A stretch of 64,000 nt of DNA, from NCBI RefSeq assembly GCF_000720485.1, contig NZ_JOAX01000002.1:124001-188000 (forward strand). Direction: 5' to 3'. A program made the position numbers and the translations under genes. The stretch is from Streptomyces ochraceiscleroticus. GTDB lineage: Bacteria > Actinomycetota > Actinomycetes > Streptomycetales > Streptomycetaceae. A model generated the notes under the pieces. That model was not told where the DNA came from. It worked only from the letters and a program-made list of their open reading frames with translations, and searched no databases. Of this stretch, positions 61,027-64,000 are shown one piece after another. Numbering within the stretch: the stretch's first letter is position 1; every line of letters starts with the position of its first letter.

Positions 61027-62436
61027 GTGGGACGACTCTTCGGCACGGACGGGGTGCGCGGCGTCGCCAATGCGGATCTGACGGCAGAGCTCGCGCTCGG
61101 GCTGTCGGTCGCGGCGGCGCATGTGCTGATGGAGGAGCCGGGGCGAAGCCCCGTCCAGCTGGGGCGGCGGTCGGGTGGCGGGCGGGACGGCACCTTTGAA
61201 GACCACCGGCCGGTGGCCGTGGTCGGGCGCGATCCGCGGGCCTCGGGGGAGTTCCTGGAGTCCGCCGTGGTGGCGGGGCTGGCCAGCGCGGGCGTGGACG
61301 TGCTGCGGGTGGGCGTGCTGCCGACCCCGGCGGTGGCGTACCTCACCGGCGCGCTCGGCGCGGACCTGGGCGTGATGCTCTCCGCGAGCCACAACCCGAT
61401 GCCCGACAACGGCATCAAGTTCTTCGCGCGCGGCGGGCACAAGCTCGCCGACGAGCTGGAGGACCGGATCGAGAGCATGTACCGCGGGCACGCCGCCGGT
61501 GAGCCGTGGGAGCGGCCGACCGGCTCGGGCGTGGGCCGGGTCAAGGACTACGCCGAGGGCTTCGACAACTACGTCGCGCATCTGGTCGGCGTGCTGCCGA
61601 ACCGCCTGGACGGCCTCAAGGTCGTCATCGACGGCGCGCACGGCGCGGCCGCGCGGGTCTCCCCGGAGGCGTTCGCGCGGGCCGGCGCCGAGGTCGTCAC
61701 GATCGGCACCGACCCCGACGGCCTGAACATCAACGACGGCTGCGGCTCCACGCACCTGGAGAAGCTGCGCGCCGCGGTCGTCGAGCACGGCGCCGATCTG
61801 GGTGTCGCGCACGACGGCGACGCGGACCGCTGCCTGGCCGTGGACGCGGCGGGCAACGAGGTCGACGGCGACCAGATCCTCGCCGTCCTCGCGCTGGGCA
61901 TGCGCGACGCGGGCACGCTGCGGCAGAACACCGTCGTCGCCACGGTCATGTCCAACCTGGGCTTCAAGCTGGCGCTGGAGCGCGAGGGCATCGAGCTGGT
62001 GCGCACCGCGGTCGGCGACCGGTACGTCCTGGAGGAGATGAAGGCCCAGGGCTTCGCGCTGGGCGGCGAGCAGTCCGGGCACGTCATCGTGCTGGACCAC
62101 GCCACGACCGGCGACGGCACGCTGACCGGCCTGATGCTGGCGGCGCGGGTCGCCGCGACGGGCCGCTCGCTGGCCGAGCTGGCGGGCGTCATGGAGCGGC
62201 TGCCGCAGGTCCTCATCAACGTCCCCGACGTGGACAAGTCCCGCGTGGCCACCTCCGCCGAGCTGTCGGCCGCGGTGACCGACGCGGAGCGCGAGCTCGG
62301 CGCGACCGGCCGGGTACTGCTGCGCTCCTCCGGTACGGAGCCGCTGGTCCGCGTCATGGTGGAGGCGGCCGACCTGGAGCAGGCGAAGGCCGTGGCCGGC
62401 CGGCTGGCCGATGTGGTGAAGTCCGCGCTGGGCTGA
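61027..62436 (+). CDS. glmM: phosphoglucosamine mutase
   Basis: 469 residues from GTG 61027 with GGAGGA 5 bases upstream. Converts glucosamine-6-phosphate to glucosamine-1-phosphate for UDP-GlcNAc. The phosphorylated serine is Ser121 in [13 protein letters not shown]; the metal loop is DGDADRC; the sugar loop GGEQSGHV; and the phosphate loop [15 protein letters not shown] ~15-residue insertion ([18 protein letters not shown]) precedes [12 protein letters not shown]. Two bases from the DUF389 stop on the other strand. Confidence 0.96.
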   Translation: MGRLFGTDGVRGVANADLTAELALGLSVAAAHVLMEEPGRSPVQLGRRSGGGRDGTFEDHRPVAVVGRDPRASGEFLESAVVAGLASAGVDVLRVGVLPTPAVAYLTGALGADLGVMLSASHNPMPDNGIKFFARGGHKLADELEDRIESMYRGHAAGEPWERPTGSGVGRVKDYAEGFDNYVAHLVGVLPNRLDGLKVVIDGAHGAAARVSPEAFARAGAEVVTIGTDPDGLNINDGCGSTHLEKLRAAVVEHGADLGVAHDGDADRCLAVDAAGNEVDGDQILAVLALGMRDAGTLRQNTVVATVMSNLGFKLALEREGIELVRTAVGDRYVLEEMKAQGFALGGEQSGHVIVLDHATTGDGTLTGLMLAARVAATGRSLAELAGVMERLPQVLINVPDVDKSRVATSAELSAAVTDAERELGATGRVLLRSSGTEPLVRVMVEAADLEQAKAVAGRLADVVKSALG

Positions 62437-62438
62437 GG

Positions 62439-63389
62439 TCAGCCCTCGCGTACGGCGGCACGCTCGCGCCCGCGCTGGCGCGCCCAGAGGGACTTCTGGG
62501 CGACCAGCGTGAGCGTGCCCGCCAGGACGATCCCCGCAAGGTTGACCAGGAGCTGGCTGCTGGAGCCCCACGTCTGGTCGTAGTCGCCGTAGATGAAGGC
62601 GACCGCCGCGTTGGACGCGGCGGGGACCGTCGTCACCGAGATCGCGACGCCGACCAGCGCGCCGGACTTGGACGAGGTCAGCGAGAGCGTGCCGGCGATG
62701 CCGGCGAGGAACGCGACCACGAAGGACATCAGGTCCGGCTGCCAGATGAAGGACGTGTTCGGGCGCGCGCCCTCCGCCTGCTTCGAGGTGAACAGGCCCA
62801 CCGCGTCCATGAAGTACGAGAAGCCGACGGTCAGCACCATCGCGACCGCGAACCCGCCGATCAGCGCCACCAGTGAGCGCCAGGCGAGCCGCGGCGCGCG
62901 CTGGACCACCGCCGTGCAGATCCCGGCCAGCGGCCCGAACTCCGGGCCGACCGCCATCGCGCCCACGATGAGGATCGCGTTGTCCAGTACGACACCGCAC
63001 GCCGCGATCATCGTCGCCAGCGTCAGGAACGCGATGTAGGTGATGGTGAGCGTCGACTCCTCGTGCGTGGCGTCGCTGAGCTGCTCCCACAGGACCGCGT
63101 CCGCGCCCTCGCCCGGCGCGTCCTCCTCGGCCTTCACCGCGCGCTTGGACAGCGAGAGGTCGATGTGCTCGACGGCGATCGACCCGCAGTCATCGATGCC
63201 GCGCTCGCGCAGTTCGCGCAGCACCCCGTCGCCGGCCTCGCGCGCCACATCGCAGGTGATCACGTCCCCGGCGGGGCTGCGGGCCGCGCCGGCCAGTACC
63301 ACCAGATGGGCGGTGCCGACCGTCTTCTCCAGCAGCGCCACCACCTCGTCCGTACGGTCCGCCGGGACGATGAGTCGCAGATGCAGCAC
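62439..63389 (-). CDS. DUF389 family membrane protein
   Basis: 316 residues from GTG 63389, preceded by GAGGAC. N-terminal soluble part of about 110 residues with the VLHLRLIVPADRTDEVVALL start, then a membrane domain of seven or more helices with TITYIAFLTLATMIAACGVV, LVGAMAVGPEFGPLAG, and [20 protein letters not shown], all DUF389 hallmarks. Function unknown. Ends two bases from glmM (convergent); begins 23 bases after coaA. Confidence 0.88.
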   Translation of the reverse strand: MLHLRLIVPADRTDEVVALLEKTVGTAHLVVLAGAARSPAGDVITCDVAREAGDGVLRELRERGIDDCGSIAVEHIDLSLSKRAVKAEEDAPGEGADAVLWEQLSDATHEESTLTITYIAFLTLATMIAACGVVLDNAILIVGAMAVGPEFGPLAGICTAVVQRAPRLAWRSLVALIGGFAVAMVLTVGFSYFMDAVGLFTSKQAEGARPNTSFIWQPDLMSFVVAFLAGIAGTLSLTSSKSGALVGVAISVTTVPAASNAAVAFIYGDYDQTWGSSSQLLVNLAGIVLAGTLTLVAQKSLWARQRGRERAAVREG

Positions 63390-63412
63390 AGCAGAGTCCT
63401 CGAAGTTCTCGT

Positions 63413-64000
63413 TCAGAGTTTGCGCAGCGACAGGCGCTGCACCTTGTGGTCGGGTCCCTTGCGGAGCACGAGGTTCGCGCGGCCGCGGGTGGGGGCCACA
63501 TTCTGCTGCAGATTGGGCTTGTTGATGGTGCGCCAGTTCATGCGTGCGTACTCCAGCGCCTCTTCCTCCGAGACCTGCGCGTACTTGCGGAAGTACGAGA
63601 ACGGGTTCTGGAACGCGGTCTCGCGCAGCTTGCGGAACCGGCCGAGGTACCACTGCTCGATGTCCTCGGTGCGGGCGTCCACGTACACCGAGAAGTCGAA
63701 GAAGTCGGCGAGGCCGAGCCGGGTGCGGCCGTCCTTGCCGGGCAGCGCGGGCTGCAGCACGTTCAGGCCCTCGACGATGAGGATGTCGGGGCGGTGCACG
63801 GTCAGCCGCTCGCCGGGCACGATGTCGTAGATCAGGTGGGAGTAGACCGGCGCGCTGACCTCGGCCTTGCCCGACTTCACGTCCGCGACGAAGCGGGTCA
63901 GGGCGCGCCGGTCGTAGGACTCGGGGAAGCCCTTGCGGGACATCAGGCCGCGCCGGTGCAGCTCGGCGTTGGGCAGCAGGAAGCCGTCGGTGGTCACCAG
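63413..64000 (-). CDS. coaA: pantothenate kinase type I, C-terminal part (partial)
   Basis: The 3' 195 codons; the gene runs off the right edge in the minus direction. [72 protein letters not shown] and the [20 protein letters not shown] tail are CoaA-typical. The P loop would be off-window. First step of coenzyme A synthesis. Confidence 0.95.
   Translation of the reverse strand: MVTTDGFLLPNAELHRRGLMSRKGFPESYDRRALTRFVADVKSGKAEVSAPVYSHLIYDIVPGERLTVHRPDILIVEGLNVLQPALPGKDGRTRLGLADFFDFSVYVDARTEDIEQWYLGRFRKLRETAFQNPFSYFRKYAQVSEEEALEYARMNWRTINKPNLQQNVAPTRGRANLVLRKGPDHKVQRLSLRKL

Overview
The window is a high-GC actinobacterial chromosome segment, almost certainly Streptomyces or a very close relative. 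Grounds: GTG/TTG starts with GGAGG-type ribosome binding sites, 4-base stop/start overlaps, Streptomyces-style TTGAC/TANNNT promoters, a Streptomyces-type parS site, a small REP-like repeat common in Streptomyces, and a gene order that follows, as I remember it, the S. coelicolor interval from the nuo operon end to glmM (about SCO4604 to SCO4736), with some insertions and losses. No rRNA, CRISPR array, prophage or intact transposon is visible.

Region 1 (1-8.5 kb): the 3' end of the NADH dehydrogenase I operon (nuoI end, nuoJKLMN), then htpX-yccF, and yajQ on the opposite strand. Region 2 (8.7-17.8 kb): tRNA-Tyr, an NAD(P)-binding oxidoreductase, an amidohydrolase relative with damaged catalytic motifs, tRNA-Thr, tRNA-Met, rpmG, two MaoC/HadA-HadB hotdog dehydratase subunits, murB, an oxidoreductase/TetR divergent pair, an adenosine deaminase-like gene, an aminotransferase and tRNA-Trp.

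Region 3 (17.9-35.7 kb): the transcription/translation core: secE-nusG, rplK-rplA, rplJ-rplL, rpoB-rpoC, a small DUF1707 membrane protein gene, then the str operon rpsL-rpsG-fusA-tuf. Units are separated by strong intrinsic terminators and fresh promoters, and the rplJ leader holds an attenuator-like hairpin. Region 4 (35.7-37.4 kb): a short accessory patch with a fragment of an Rpn/PDDEXK-transposase-like gene, a Uma2 endonuclease-fold gene, and panD.

Region 5 (37.8-54.8 kb): the S10-spc-alpha supercluster: rpsJ, rplC, rplD, rplW, rplB, rpsS, rplV, rpsC, rplP, rpmC, rpsQ; rplN, rplX, rplE, rpsZ; rpsH, rplF, rplR, rpsE, rpmD, rplO; secY, adk, map; infA, rpmJ, rpsM, rpsK, rpsD, rpoA, rplQ. Region 6 (54.9-64 kb): truA, a membrane-anchored hypothetical, an ABC-F ATPase, a GT87-like mannosyltransferase, rplM-rpsI, glmM, a DUF389 membrane protein and the 3' part of coaA.

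The observations I rate highest are: a 29-nt leader element (27 of 29 bases identical, with a small hairpin) in front of both rpsL and rpsJ, the first genes of the str and S10 operons; a perfect parS site inside a 28-nt palindrome between rpsQ and rplN; a leaderless tetR-type gene whose perfect inverted-repeat operator overlaps its -10 box; a terminator packed directly against the -10 box of a probably leaderless murB; an attenuator-like structure before rplJ; and the only TTA codon I found in the window, in the small gene between rpoC and rpsL.
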